A stretch of 64,000 bases of DNA from JBAXGW01 sp037139195 (GCA_037139195.1 JBAXGW010000007.1:31181-95180); one strand, 5' to 3'; positions 1 through 8,448 are shown, counted from the first letter of the stretch. Translations and numbers: made by a program. Notes: a model not told the origin generated them from the letters alone.

Positions 1-497
1 AAAAATTATATCTGTTCTTTCTGCCAATTTTTATACTCTGCAATAGTTGTGGCATATACTCATTCACAGGCGCATCAATACCTGAAGGAGCTAAGACAAC
101 ATCTGTAAAATACTTTCAAAATAATGCACCAATAGTTCAACCTTTGTTAGCTCAAACGCTTACCGAGGGTTTGCAAAACAAATTATCTTCTCAAACTAAA
201 CTAAATCTTGTTGATAAAAATGGAGACTTAAGTTTTGAAGGTACAATTAAAGACTACTCAATCACGCCAATGGCGCTTCAAGCAAATGAAACCGCTGCCA
301 AGAATCGACTTACAATTACCATAAGCGTTAAGTTTGTAAATAAAATTGATGAAAAAATGAACTATGAAACAAATTTTTCTAGATTTGCAGATTACGACAG
401 AAACAAAAGTATTTCACAAGTTGAAGAAGAACTGATAACAGAAATAACTAAAACACTAATAGACGATATTTTTAATAGAGCAGTCGTAAACTGGTAA
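1..497 (+). CDS. lptE: LptE-like LPS-assembly lipoprotein, 5' end cut by window
   Basis: The frame is open from the window edge. It reads a hydrophobic stretch ending in a lipobox (residues CNSCG, lipidated Cys followed by GIYSFTGASIP), then about 145 residues to the stop at 495-497. The ATG lies upstream of the window; a TTG at 144 is internal, because the lipobox precedes it. The CGIYSFTGASIPEG start followed by a short alpha/beta body is what I recognise from the Bacteroidota LptE family. LptE plugs the LptD barrel in the outer membrane and helps to insert lipopolysaccharide. It is followed after 5 bp by a TPR-like gene and then secG, a common arrangement in this phylum. Family assignment is from remembered similarity. 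Confidence 0.8.
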   Translation, partial: KLYLFFLPIFILCNSCGIYSFTGASIPEGAKTTSVKYFQNNAPIVQPLLAQTLTEGLQNKLSSQTKLNLVDKNGDLSFEGTIKDYSITPMALQANETAAKNRLTITISVKFVNKIDEKMNYETNFSRFADYDRNKSISQVEEELITEITKTLIDDIFNRAVVNW

Positions 498-502
498 ATA
501 AT

Positions 503-1030
503 ATGACATCTACACAACTTTTAGAATTTATCGAAAATCCTGACCAATTAAAACTCACAAGTGATGTTTACATTCGTCAGCAAATTGAGCAATACCCTTA
601 CTGCTCAATTTTACATTTGCTTTTAGCAAAAAAACTATCACAAGTCGACCAATATGAACTAAAAAAAGCAATTCCCAATATAGCAATAAATATTCCCGAC
701 AGAAAAAAACTTCAAGAATATTTAAAAGAAACAAATTCAAATACTCCTAAAGTAAGCGAGATTATAGATAAGTTTTTAAAAGAAAACCCAAGAATTCGTG
801 CTGCAAATGCATTAAAAGATATTGAGCAAACCAACGATTTATCAGTAAATAGCATTGAAGAAAAAGATGATTTTATAAGTGAAACGCTTGCATCAATACA
901 CTTGCATCAGGGCAATTATGAAAAAGCAATTAAAATTTATCAAAAATTAAGTTTGAAAATTCCAGAAAAAAACAGTTACTTTGCAGAACAAATAAAAAAA
1001 ATAGAAGAAAAACTAAATAACAATATATAA
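503..1030 (+). CDS. Conserved hypothetical protein with C-terminal TPR-like helices
   Basis: 175 residues, starting 5 bp after lptE and ending 1 bp before the secG start, so almost certainly co-transcribed. There is no signal peptide. The first 60 residues are helical (FIENPDQL, then a YPYCSILHLLLAKKL segment). The last 45 residues (ETLASIHLHQGNYEKAIKIYQKL) form one clear tetratricopeptide unit, followed by a short helix. The middle is charged and low in complexity. TPR units bind protein partners; the partner here cannot be named. Genes of this kind commonly sit between lptE and secG in Bacteroidota. Confidence 0.75.
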   Translation: MTSTQLLEFIENPDQLKLTSDVYIRQQIEQYPYCSILHLLLAKKLSQVDQYELKKAIPNIAINIPDRKKLQEYLKETNSNTPKVSEIIDKFLKENPRIRAANALKDIEQTNDLSVNSIEEKDDFISETLASIHLHQGNYEKAIKIYQKLSLKIPEKNSYFAEQIKKIEEKLNNNI

Positions 1031-1031
1031 C

Positions 1032-1418
1032 ATGAACACGTATTACATTTTTACAGTACTTATTTTCGTAATTTGCATTTTACTAACACTTATTGTTTTA
1101 GTACAGAATTCAAAGGGTGGCGGACTTGCCTCTAATTTTTCATCGTCTAACCAAGTAATGGGCGTGAGAAAAACGGCAGATTTCCTTGAAAAAGGAACAT
1201 GGTATTTAGCAATAGGGTTATTAGCTTTTTCTTTAGCTACTGCATTTGTTATACCTAGAAACAATAAACAAACTCAAGGCTCAGACTTAACAGAACAAGT
1301 TGAAGGCTTAGCTCCAGTAAACTATCAAGCTCCTGCTCAAGAAGGACAAGCTCAACCTGCACAACAAGGTCAGGCTCCTGCTCAAGGACAAACTCAACAA
1401 GAAAATCCTAAAAAATAA
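1032..1418 (+). CDS. secG: Preprotein translocase subunit SecG
   Basis: 128 residues with two membrane helices (about residues 3-23 and 54-72) joined by the family loop NSKGGGLASNF. It is an accessory part of the SecYEG channel, which exports all the signal-peptide proteins in this window. After the second helix there is an extended Gln/Pro/Ala-rich tail with short GQAPAQGQ-type repeats (about residues 95-125), longer than in E. coli SecG; such low-complexity tails are common in Bacteroidota SecG. It starts 1 bp after the upstream gene and is followed by a strong terminator, so it closes the lptE operon. Confidence 0.93.
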   Translation: MNTYYIFTVLIFVICILLTLIVLVQNSKGGGLASNFSSSNQVMGVRKTADFLEKGTWYLAIGLLAFSLATAFVIPRNNKQTQGSDLTEQVEGLAPVNYQAPAQEGQAQPAQQGQAPAQGQTQQENPKK

Positions 1419-1436
1419 TTTAAGAACTCATATTGT

Positions 1437-1478
1437 AAAAATGTCAGGTTGTCAGCGGATAACCTGACATTTTTTATT
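1437..1478 (+). terminator. Rho-independent terminator after secG
   Basis: An 11-bp perfect stem AATGTCAGGTT (1440-1450) / AACCTGACATT (1461-1471) with a 10-nt loop, followed by a T-rich tract. It separates the lptE-secG operon from groES. Confidence 0.85.
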
Positions 1479-1534
1479 TAACAAACGTTCCATTAAACAT
1501 CTCTTAATCAATATTTAATTAAAAATACAATAAA

Positions 1535-1585
1535 TTTTGTCTAAAAAAACTGCCAAATATAATAATGGCATATTTTTAGACAAAA
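1535..1585. promoter_or_regulatory. Long imperfect palindrome upstream of groES, possible heat-shock operator
   Basis: TTTTGTCTAAAAA (1535-1547) is perfectly repeated in inverted form as TTTTTAGACAAAA (1573-1585). Inside it, TGCCA (1551-1555) and TGGCA (1566-1570) form a second inverted pair around a 10-nt AT-rich centre. The element ends 42 bp before the groES ATG. It is not the CIRCE sequence (TTAGCACTC-N9-GAGTGCTAA). Its position in the leader or promoter of groESL suggests a repressor operator or a 5'-UTR hairpin; this is inference. Confidence 0.5.
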
Positions 1586-1627
1586 GCGAGTTCAAATATT
1601 TATGTTAAACTTTTAAAAATAATTTTT

Positions 1628-1897
1628 ATGAATATTAAACCATTAGCAGACAGAGTTTTACTAGAACCAGCTCAAGCTGAACAAAAAACGGCAGGTGGAA
1701 TTATAATTCCTGACACAGCAAAAGAAAAACCTCAAAGAGGAATTGTAATAGCTGTTGGTAACGGCAAAAAAGACGAACCTATGACTGTTAAAGCAGGTGA
1801 TACTGTTCTTTATGGAAAATATGCTGGAACAGAAGTTTCTTTTGAAGGTAAAGATTTTCTTATCATGAAAGAATCTGACATTCTTGCAATTATCTAA
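1628..1897 (+). CDS. groES: Co-chaperonin GroES (Hsp10)
   Basis: 89 residues, full length for Hsp10. It begins MNIKPLADRVLLEP, has the mobile loop around residues 17-34 (KTAGGIIIPD), which docks on GroEL, and ends with the typical DFLIMKESDILAII strand. A heptamer of this protein caps the GroEL cage during ATP-driven folding in the cytoplasm. The gene lies 35 bp ahead of groEL and forms a two-gene operon with it. The upstream palindrome at 1535-1585 is the likely control site. Confidence 0.98.
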   Translation: MNIKPLADRVLLEPAQAEQKTAGGIIIPDTAKEKPQRGIVIAVGNGKKDEPMTVKAGDTVLYGKYAGTEVSFEGKDFLIMKESDILAII

Positions 1898-1932
1898 TTA
1901 ATTTAGTACTAACTTATTAAACATATAACAAA

Positions 1933-3564
1933 ATGGCAAAAGAAATAGTTTTTGATATAGCTGCTAGAGAAAACCTAAAAAAAGGTGTTGATGCATTGGC
2001 AAACGCTGTAAAAGTAACATTAGGACCTAAAGGTAGAAATGTGCTAATTGACAAGAAATTTGGTGCGCCTCACGTAACAAAAGATGGTGTTACTGTTGCA
2101 AAAGAAATTGAATTAGAAGATGCAAAAGCAAACGTAGGAGCTCAGTTATTAAAAGAAATTGCTTCTAAAACAAACGATCAAGCTGGTGACGGAACAACAA
2201 CAGCAACCGTTTTAGGACAAGCAATTTTTAATGCTGGCTTGAAAAATGTTACAGCTGGTGCAAATCCAATGGACTTAAAACGTGGTATCGACAAAGCTGT
2301 TCATGTAGTAGTTGCTGATTTACAAAAACAATCAAAAACAGTTGGCGACGATTTTGATAAAATTGAACAAGTTGCTACAATTTCAGCAAATAACGATAAT
2401 AACATCGGAAAACTTATTGCTGAAGCAATGAAAAAAGTTAAAAAAGAAGGCGTAATCACTGTAGAAGAAGCAAAAGGCACTGAAACAACTGTAGAAGTTG
2501 TTGAAGGTATGCAATTCGACCGCGGATATATATCTCCATATTTTGTAACAAATGCTGAAAAAATGGAAGTTGAATACGAAAATCCTTTCATTCTATTATA
2601 CGATAAAAAAGTGTCAAGCATGAAAGACTTACTTCCAATATTGGAAAAAGTGGTTCAAACTGGCAAGCCATTATTAATAATTGCAGAAGATGTTGAAAGC
2701 GAAGCATTAGCAACGTTAGTTGTAAACAAATTAAGAGGTTCTCTAAGAATTGCAGCAGTTAAAGCTCCTGGCTTTGGCGACAGAAGAAAAGCAATGTTAG
2801 AAGACATCGCAATATTAACTGGCGGTACTGTAATATCAGAAGAAACTGGAATGAAACTAGAAGATGCTGACATCACATCATTGGGTCAATGCGAAAAAAT
2901 TACTATTGATAAAGACAATACAACCATTATTAATGGTAAAGGTCAAAAATCTGACATTGAAGGAAGAGTTAATCAAATAAAAGCTCAAGTTGAATCTACA
3001 ACATCTGATTACGACAAAGAAAAACTTCAAGAAAGATTAGCAAAATTAGCTGGTGGAGTTGCAGTACTTTATGTTGGAGCTGCAACTGAAGTTGAAATGA
3101 AAGAGAAAAAAGACCGCGTTGACGATGCTTTAAATGCAACAAGAGCTGCAGTTGAAGAAGGCATTGTTCCTGGTGGTGGAATTGCTTATTTGAGAGCAAT
3201 AACAGCTTTAGACAATATGAAAGGTGAAAATGAAGACGAAACTACCGGAATAGCAATAGTAAGAAGAGCTTTAGAAGAGCCATTGCGTCAAATTGTAGAG
3301 AATGCAGGGTTAGAAGGTTCAGTAGTAGTTCAGAAAGTTAAAGAAGGCAAAGATGATTTTGGCTTCAATGCTAGAACTGAAAAATATGAAAATTTATACG
3401 GTGCAGGTGTTATTGACCCAACTAAAGTTACTCGTATTGCATTAGAAAATGCAGCATCTATTGCAGGAATGTTATTAACAACAGAATGTGTTATAACAGA
3501 CTTAAAATCAGATGAACCTGCTATGCCAAATCCAGGAATGGGTGGCATGGGCGGAATGATGTAA
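1933..3564 (+). CDS. groEL: Chaperonin GroEL (Hsp60)
   Basis: 543 residues, the usual length. It starts MAKEIVFDIAARENLKKGV and carries the nucleotide-binding GDGTTTATVL motif near residue 86. The apical-domain segments are intact (AEDVESEALATLVVNKLRG, KAPGFGDRRKAM), and it ends with a GGM-repeat tail (NPGMGGMGGMM). It assembles as a tetradecamer and folds non-native proteins with GroES. It is the second gene of groESL and is followed by a hairpin terminator shared with the converging gene. Long antisense open frames here (for example 2301-2621) are codon-bias shadows. Confidence 0.99.
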   Translation: MAKEIVFDIAARENLKKGVDALANAVKVTLGPKGRNVLIDKKFGAPHVTKDGVTVAKEIELEDAKANVGAQLLKEIASKTNDQAGDGTTTATVLGQAIFNAGLKNVTAGANPMDLKRGIDKAVHVVVADLQKQSKTVGDDFDKIEQVATISANNDNNIGKLIAEAMKKVKKEGVITVEEAKGTETTVEVVEGMQFDRGYISPYFVTNAEKMEVEYENPFILLYDKKVSSMKDLLPILEKVVQTGKPLLIIAEDVESEALATLVVNKLRGSLRIAAVKAPGFGDRRKAMLEDIAILTGGTVISEETGMKLEDADITSLGQCEKITIDKDNTTIINGKGQKSDIEGRVNQIKAQVESTTSDYDKEKLQERLAKLAGGVAVLYVGAATEVEMKEKKDRVDDALNATRAAVEEGIVPGGGIAYLRAITALDNMKGENEDETTGIAIVRRALEEPLRQIVENAGLEGSVVVQKVKEGKDDFGFNARTEKYENLYGAGVIDPTKVTRIALENAASIAGMLLTTECVITDLKSDEPAMPNPGMGGMGGMM

Positions 3565-3580
3565 AATCAATTTCAAATAA

Positions 3581-3617
3581 AAAAAATGAGCTTTCAGCAT
3601 TGGAAGCTCATTTTTTT
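3581..3617. terminator. Bidirectional terminator between groEL and the glycosyltransferase gene
   Basis: An approximately 15-bp stem with one G.T wobble: AAAAAATGAGCTTTC (3581-3595) pairs with GGAAGCTCATTTTTT (from 3602), around a short loop. There is a T-tract on the + strand and an A-tract that gives a T-tract on the - strand. It overlaps the stop codon of the leftward gene at 3616, so it can end both transcripts. Confidence 0.85.
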
Positions 3618-4749
3618 ATATTTTAATTTTTCTACCTTTCCAAAAATAACTCCCCCGAAAAGACAAGAAAAAAATAATTGTCACATAAAATACATAAAAC
3701 AATTCCTCAAATATTATGTATTTTGATAATTTCCTATTTTCAAAGAATTTTAATACGTCCAATAAAAAAACATAATCCACTGTGCTTTTTATAAAATAAA
3801 CTGCTAAAAACGCATAAAAAGCACTTGTATTGACAAAAGAAAATACTGCTGTTATTAAAATTAAAAAATTAATTAAAAAAACTATTAACCCATTAAATAA
3901 AATATGTCTTTCATTATAGTTTTTAACTTTCGAAGCCCATCTTAATCTTTGCTCTATAAACAATTTTAAAGTATTTGGCATCTGAGTTTTAATTATAGCA
4001 TTTCTTTCTTTTAAAAAGATAATTCCATTTTTATATTTTTTAAATATTTTCATCATAAGAAAAACATCATCACCAGAAGGATTTTCTCTATTGCCCTCAT
4101 AACCATTCACTTCATAAAAAATCTCTTTTCTAAAAGCCATATTGGCACCATTACACATCATTGGTTTTCTTTCAATTATTGAAGCAGCTCCAGCTCCTAT
4201 TAAACTAGCAAATTCAACAAACAAAAGTTTAGAAAAAATACTTCTCGTTTTTTTAAATACTACAGGAGCAGAAACAAACATAGTGTTGGTATTAGAAAAG
4301 CAATTTGCAATTGTATTTATCCATTCAGTACCAGCAGTACAGTCAGCATCTGTAACTAAAATTAAATCGAAGCTCGAATTTCTTATCGCTTTTTCTATGC
4401 CACATTTTTTTGAGTATTCATTTTTACTTTCATCTAAAAGAATAGATTTAATATTATAACTAGCTTTTAAATAATTACTTATAATGACTTGGGTTGAATC
4501 AGTTGAGTTATCATTAACAATGATTAATTCGAATTTATCCTTTGGATAAGTTTGATTTAAAATGCTTTTGATAGTTTCAGTTAATGTTATCTCTTCATTT
4601 CTAGCCACTACAATTACAGAAACACCAGATAAAATACTACTATTACTCTTATAATCTGCTTTATAAGTTCTCCAATAAAAAATATACTTTATTATTAAAG
4701 CTAAATAAAAAGCAACTATTATTCCTGATATTAAAATTAAAAACTGCAT
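3616..4749 (-). CDS. Membrane family-2 glycosyltransferase, processive type
   Basis: 377 residues. There is an N-terminal membrane helix (about 3-23), then a GT2 catalytic domain with SVIVVARNEE, NDNSTDST, the DxD-like metal site TDADC, an SGDDVFLMMK motif and QRLRW (a QxxRW motif). At least two C-terminal membrane helices follow (about 285-365). DxD + GDD + QxxRW is the signature of processive or lipid-linked synthases that add sugars from nucleotide-sugar donors at the cytoplasmic membrane. It lies 2 bp after a flippase-like membrane protein gene in the same operon, which suggests that a glycolipid or surface glycan is made and moved by the pair. The sugar and acceptor cannot be told from sequence. 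Confidence 0.85.
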   Translation of the reverse strand: MQFLILISGIIVAFYLALIIKYIFYWRTYKADYKSNSSILSGVSVIVVARNEEITLTETIKSILNQTYPKDKFELIIVNDNSTDSTQVIISNYLKASYNIKSILLDESKNEYSKKCGIEKAIRNSSFDLILVTDADCTAGTEWINTIANCFSNTNTMFVSAPVVFKKTRSIFSKLLFVEFASLIGAGAASIIERKPMMCNGANMAFRKEIFYEVNGYEGNRENPSGDDVFLMMKIFKKYKNGIIFLKERNAIIKTQMPNTLKLFIEQRLRWASKVKNYNERHILFNGLIVFLINFLILITAVFSFVNTSAFYAFLAVYFIKSTVDYVFLLDVLKFFENRKLSKYIIFEELFYVFYVTIIFFLSFRGSYFWKGRKIKI

Positions 4750-4751
4750 AC

Positions 4752-5732
4752 CTATTTATTTCTAAAAAGCTTTAATTGATAAATAAAAAATGCACCAATA
4801 AATGCGGGGAAAGCTAAATTAATAAACCAAAGCAGAATTGAAGCTGATAAAATTCCAGATTGATTAGCTGAAATAAATCCTATAAAATATAATACAATAG
4901 TCCCTCTAATACCAATATCGGCAAGAGCAATTGTAGGAACGATAGTTAGTATAAGATAAGACAATGAAATTAAGAGGAAAGCTTCTGTAAAATTAAGAGA
5001 AATATCAAACAGAAAAAATAAAGCCCAAAACTGAGTAGTAAAAATAACAAAGCGTATGCAACTTAAAAATAGAGCACGAAAAACCTCTTTAGTTTTAAAA
5101 CTAAAAAAAATTTGAAAATACTTTACTCCTCTTTTCATTAAAGTATTGTTTATAGTTCTATTTTCAAAATATGAAATATTATAAATTAGAAATATTAGTA
5201 AAAAAAGTATAATAGTCATAGAGACTAAAAGAACTATAACAAATTGATTATCTATTATTTTAAACCTATGTACAAAATATATTAAGCCAAAAAAACCAAA
5301 AAAAATGGTTGCAAAAAATTGACTAAAGCTACTAATCATAGAAATAATAAATGCTGATTTTCTATCAGCTTTATCAAGAATAAATACCTTGCCGCTAAAT
5401 TCACCTATTCGACTGGGAGTAACTATTCCAATGGATAAGCCAATCAATACAGATTTAAGAGATTTACCCAAAGATATATGTTCTAATTTAGAAATCAAAA
5501 ATTTCCATTTATATGCTTCTACAAGCCAATTAACAATCATTGCTGTAAAAACAAAAAAAATAATTCCTAATTTAAAATGATCTTCTTTAATTAATTGTAT
5601 ATTATAAAATATATTGTGAATAATGTTTTCGCTTATAATTTTTCTAATAATATAGATTATAGAAACTATTGTTATTACTATTTTAACAACAAACAAAAAC
5701 TTTTTCAGCAATGCAGGATTCTTAATAATCAT
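4752..5732 (-). CDS. Lysylphosphatidylglycerol-synthase-TM / UPF0104 family membrane protein
   Basis: 326 residues, with about eight hydrophobic helices spread over the whole length. The family hallmark GIVTPSRIGEFSGKV, with its charged residues between helices, lies near residues 97-111. This is the transmembrane part of MprF-like proteins without the soluble lysyl-transferase domain; stand-alone versions are thought to flip or hold lipids or glycolipids. It is the first gene of a two-gene operon with the GT2 glycosyltransferase (2-bp gap) and diverges from ruvC. The substrate is unknown. Confidence 0.8.
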   Translation of the reverse strand: MIIKNPALLKKFLFVVKIVITIVSIIYIIRKIISENIIHNIFYNIQLIKEDHFKLGIIFFVFTAMIVNWLVEAYKWKFLISKLEHISLGKSLKSVLIGLSIGIVTPSRIGEFSGKVFILDKADRKSAFIISMISSFSQFFATIFFGFFGLIYFVHRFKIIDNQFVIVLLVSMTIILFLLIFLIYNISYFENRTINNTLMKRGVKYFQIFFSFKTKEVFRALFLSCIRFVIFTTQFWALFFLFDISLNFTEAFLLISLSYLILTIVPTIALADIGIRGTIVLYFIGFISANQSGILSASILLWFINLAFPAFIGAFFIYQLKLFRNK

Positions 5733-5767
5733 TTAAAAGTAAAATTACATAATTTTATGATAATGAC

Positions 5768-5775
5768 TATATTTG
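5768..5775 (+). promoter_or_regulatory. Putative -7 box of the ruvC promoter
   Basis: TATATTTG matches the Bacteroidota -7 consensus TAnnTTTG and lies 23 bp before the ruvC start codon. No good TTTG -33 box is visible at 19-21 bp. Confidence 0.4.
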
Positions 5776-5798
5776 CAACTATAATAAAACGATAACAA

Positions 5799-6359
5799 TT
5801 GCAAGCAACAACTAAAGAAAAGATAATATTAGGAATTGACCCTGGCACAACAATCATGGGATACGGTTTAATTATAGCAAAAAATCAGAAAATTGAATTA
5901 ATTACCTATGGTGTTTTATATTTAGAAAAATATGATGACCACTTTTTAAAGTTAAAAAAAATTTTCGAAAAAGTAACAATGCTTATTGAAGAATACCATC
6001 CCGATGAATTATCTATTGAAGCCCCTTTTTTTGGCAAAAATGTTCAATCAATGCTTAAATTAGGAAGAGCTCAGGGAGTAGCTATAGCTGCAGCAATGAA
6101 CAAAACTTTGCCAGCGTTTGAATATGCACCAAGGAAAATAAAACAAGCAATAACAGGAAATGGAAATGCTTCAAAAGAACAAGTTGCTTATATGCTAAAG
6201 AATCTATTTAATATTCAAGAATTGCATAAAGACTTAGATGCTACAGATGGATTAGCAGCAGCAGTTTGTCACAGTTATCAAAACAAACTAAGTACTGACA
6301 GCAAAAAAATCAGTGGATGGAAGGCTTTTTTGCAAGATAATCCAAACAGAAAAGCCTAA
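5799..6359 (+). CDS. ruvC: Holliday-junction resolvase RuvC, TTG start
   Basis: 186 residues. The RNase-H-fold endonuclease cuts Holliday junctions bound by RuvAB. Acidic catalytic residues are all visible: D14 in LGIDPGT, E74 in LSIEAPF, and D147 and D150 in DLDATDGLAAAVCH, matching D7, E66, D138 and D141 of E. coli. The only start that keeps D14 is the TTG at 5799: an in-frame stop lies at 5793-5795, and the first ATG falls after the DPG motif. It is divergent from the flippase-like gene and converges on the HIT gene with a 3-bp gap. Confidence 0.96.
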   Translation: MQATTKEKIILGIDPGTTIMGYGLIIAKNQKIELITYGVLYLEKYDDHFLKLKKIFEKVTMLIEEYHPDELSIEAPFFGKNVQSMLKLGRAQGVAIAAAMNKTLPAFEYAPRKIKQAITGNGNASKEQVAYMLKNLFNIQELHKDLDATDGLAAAVCHSYQNKLSTDSKKISGWKAFLQDNPNRKA

Positions 6360-6362
6360 TAT

Positions 6363-6764
6363 TTAAATTAATTGATATGATTCATTAATTCTATTTGCTA
6401 TTAACTTCAGTTCTTCAGAGTTTAACTCAAGTTTCTCATTTTTAAAGTTCAATGTTCCTGCTGAATGCTGTGGAACTAAATGAATATGAGCATGTCTTAC
6501 TTCTAGCCCAATAATGGCAACGCCCACTTTTAAAGAAGGTTCAACAATATCTATTGCCTTTGCAACTTTTTTTGCAAAAAGAAACATTTCAGTATATAAA
6601 TCATCTTCAATATCAAAAATATAATCAATTTCCTTTTTTGGAACAATTAAAGTATGACCTTTTGAAAGAGGATTTAAATCTAAAAAAGCTAAACAATTAC
6701 CAGTTTCAGCAACTTTATAACAAGGAATTTCGCCAGTTACAATTCTTGAAAAAATACTAGCCAT
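6363..6764 (-). CDS. HIT-family (histidine-triad) nucleotide hydrolase
   Basis: 133 residues with a complete triad H91-A-H93-I-H95 in VRHAHIHLVP. The conserved N-terminal segment SIFSRIVTGEIPCYKV and GHTLIVPKK are also present. HIT proteins (HinT/Ap4A-hydrolase group) hydrolyse nucleotide phosphoramidates or dinucleoside polyphosphates in the cytoplasm; the exact substrate is not predictable. It lies 11 bp downstream of greA in the same orientation, so the two are probably co-transcribed. The pairing greA-HIT is common in Bacteroidota. Confidence 0.93.
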   Translation of the reverse strand: MASIFSRIVTGEIPCYKVAETGNCLAFLDLNPLSKGHTLIVPKKEIDYIFDIEDDLYTEMFLFAKKVAKAIDIVEPSLKVGVAIIGLEVRHAHIHLVPQHSAGTLNFKNEKLELNSEELKLIANRINESYQLI

Positions 6765-6775
6765 TTTAAAGAATT

Positions 6776-7261
6776 TTATAAAGAAATTTCAATTATTTCA
6801 AAAGTAATAACGCCAGCAGGCGCAACAACTTCAACTATATCACCAATTTTTTTCCCAAGAAGTGCTTTGCCAATAGGTGTATTAATCGCAATTTTTCCTG
6901 CTTTTAAATCAGCTTCTGTTTCTGAAACAAAAGTATAAGTCATAATTGCATTATTCTTTGTGTTTTTTATTTTAACAACAGACATAATTGCAACTTTAGA
7001 AATATCTAATTTTGATTTATCAATTAATCTAGCATACATCACTAAATCTTCAAGTTTTGAAATTCGCATTTCTAGCATTCCTTGAGCATTTTTCGCGGCA
7101 TCATATTCAGCGTTTTCTGACAAATCTCCTTTATCTCTAGCCTCTGCAATCTGTTGAGAAATAGAAGGTCTCTCTTTAGTTTTTAGAAACTCTAATTCGT
7201 CTTTAAGTTTTTTTAATCCCTCTTCTGTATAATACGTTGTTTTCCCAGTTGTATTACTCAT
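6776..7261 (-). CDS. greA: Transcript-cleavage factor GreA
   Basis: 161 residues from the ATG at 7261 (MSNTTGKTTYYTEEGLKKL). The N-terminal coiled coil carries the acidic tip GDLSENAEYDAAK, the residues that enter the RNA polymerase secondary channel and activate cleavage of backtracked RNA. The C-terminal FKBP-like domain is complete. The frame stays open for 13 more codons upstream to 7300, but these run into the terminator hairpin of the previous operon and make the protein longer than usual, so I take the internal ATG. It is followed by the HIT gene. Confidence 0.96.
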   Translation of the reverse strand: MSNTTGKTTYYTEEGLKKLKDELEFLKTKERPSISQQIAEARDKGDLSENAEYDAAKNAQGMLEMRISKLEDLVMYARLIDKSKLDISKVAIMSVVKIKNTKNNAIMTYTFVSETEADLKAGKIAINTPIGKALLGKKIGDIVEVVAPAGVITFEIIEISL

Positions 7262-7286
7262 ATTAATAATGATATTATATAAATGA

Positions 7287-7312
7287 AAAGAATCCTGCAA
7301 AAAGCAGGACTC
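7287..7312 (-). terminator. Terminator of the TonB receptor / secreted protein / PorV-like operon
   Basis: On the - strand a 6-bp stem TCCTGC / GCAGGA (7304-7309 and 7293-7298) with a TTTTT loop is followed by ATTCTTTTC. It lies 28 bp after the PorV-like stop codon and before the greA start. Confidence 0.6.
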
Positions 7313-7339
7313 TTTATTAAATCTATTATGATAAAAAAT

Positions 7340-8404
7340 TTACAAATTTATTCTAGCACCAATTGAATGGCAACCTGTAAAAGGATTTGTTGCTCTATAA
7401 GAATAATCTAAATCAAAATGAGTTCCATTTTCTTTATTTAATGGCACTTTAACAGTAAAACCAGCAGTAGGTCCAGTGAAAATAGTAGTTTTTTCTTCAA
7501 TTTTTTCTTGTCCCATTTCATAAGTATATCCAGCTCTTAAGAAAAATAAATCCTTAAGGGCAAATTCTAATCCTCCGCAAAAAATATCTTTTGTAAATGA
7601 GTTAGATGTAAAATTTCCAGCTAAAGTTAATTTATAAGATTCTTTAAAATTAAAGTCGTAAGCACCACCAATATTTAATAAAGAAGGCAACTCATAAAAA
7701 CTAGATCTATGTGAAATGGTCATTGCATTGGCAGCTCCTGGCACATAACCTCTGAAAGTAAGACCATCACCAGTATACTTTATAGGTGTGCCTACATTCT
7801 TTAAAGAAATGCCAAATTTAATATTTTCTGCCTCACCAGTAACATATTGAATTCCTGCATCTATAGCAACACCTTGACCTTTAACATCAGAAATACTTTC
7901 AGATATAATTTTTACATTAATACCTCCAAAAATACTATTTGAAAAAGCTTTAGCGTAAGAAATTCCAATATTCATTAAAGAGGGCGAAAAAGTTCCTATT
8001 CCTCCTTCTGGTAGTTCTGTAGTTGTAATCATCAAATCGCCAAAACTCATGTTCATAATAGATAAACCTAAAACTCCTCCAGCTCCTTCTTTTCCTACTT
8101 TTTGAGTAAAACCAAAAGAATTTATATTTACATCAGCTCCTTTTAAATAAATAGTGTGAGCAAACATAAATTCAGATTTTTTTGTAAATGCTGTTCCAGC
8201 AACATTTAAAAAAGAAGCTTCAAGACCTCTAATAGAAGCAGTATTTGAGTTCCCCATTCCTGAACTTTTAGCCCAAGGGTTAATCAATAATTGAGATGCT
8301 CCTGCAGATCCAGCTCTATCTTTATTCCCTGCTTTAACCATGCAAGGAATAAAAATATAAGAAGCCACTATTGCTATTGATATTATTTTAATAAATTTTT
8401 TCAT
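7340..8404 (-). CDS. PorV/PorQ-family outer-membrane beta-barrel protein
   Basis: 354 residues with a signal peptide (about 1-25, cleavage near VKAG). The family's opening motif is present (GASQLLINPWAKSSGMGNSNTA), followed by alternating amphipathic strands and an aromatic-containing C-terminal strand, as expected for a FadL-like barrel. PorV shuttles T9SS cargo to the attachment complex at the outer membrane, and PorQ acts in the same system. This copy is the last gene of an operon with a giant secreted protein and a TonB receptor, so it may be a dedicated paralogue for that cargo rather than the housekeeping PorV. That role is inferred from context. Confidence 0.8.
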   Translation of the reverse strand: MKKFIKIISIAIVASYIFIPCMVKAGNKDRAGSAGASQLLINPWAKSSGMGNSNTASIRGLEASFLNVAGTAFTKKSEFMFAHTIYLKGADVNINSFGFTQKVGKEGAGGVLGLSIMNMSFGDLMITTTELPEGGIGTFSPSLMNIGISYAKAFSNSIFGGINVKIISESISDVKGQGVAIDAGIQYVTGEAENIKFGISLKNVGTPIKYTGDGLTFRGYVPGAANAMTISHRSSFYELPSLLNIGGAYDFNFKESYKLTLAGNFTSNSFTKDIFCGGLEFALKDLFFLRAGYTYEMGQEKIEEKTTIFTGPTAGFTVKVPLNKENGTHFDLDYSYRATNPFTGCHSIGARINL

Positions 8405-8448
8405 GATTTTACTATTTTCTTAAATATAAATAATTCAATTTAAATTTC

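Noticed and set aside
1535..1585. CIRCE element for HrcA
   Set aside because: The sequence does not match TTAGCACTC-N9-GAGTGCTAA.
2996..3199. Antisense frames inside groEL (also 2301-2621, 2655-2876, 3330-3548)
   Set aside because: Shadows of the groEL codon pattern; groEL is intact and full length.
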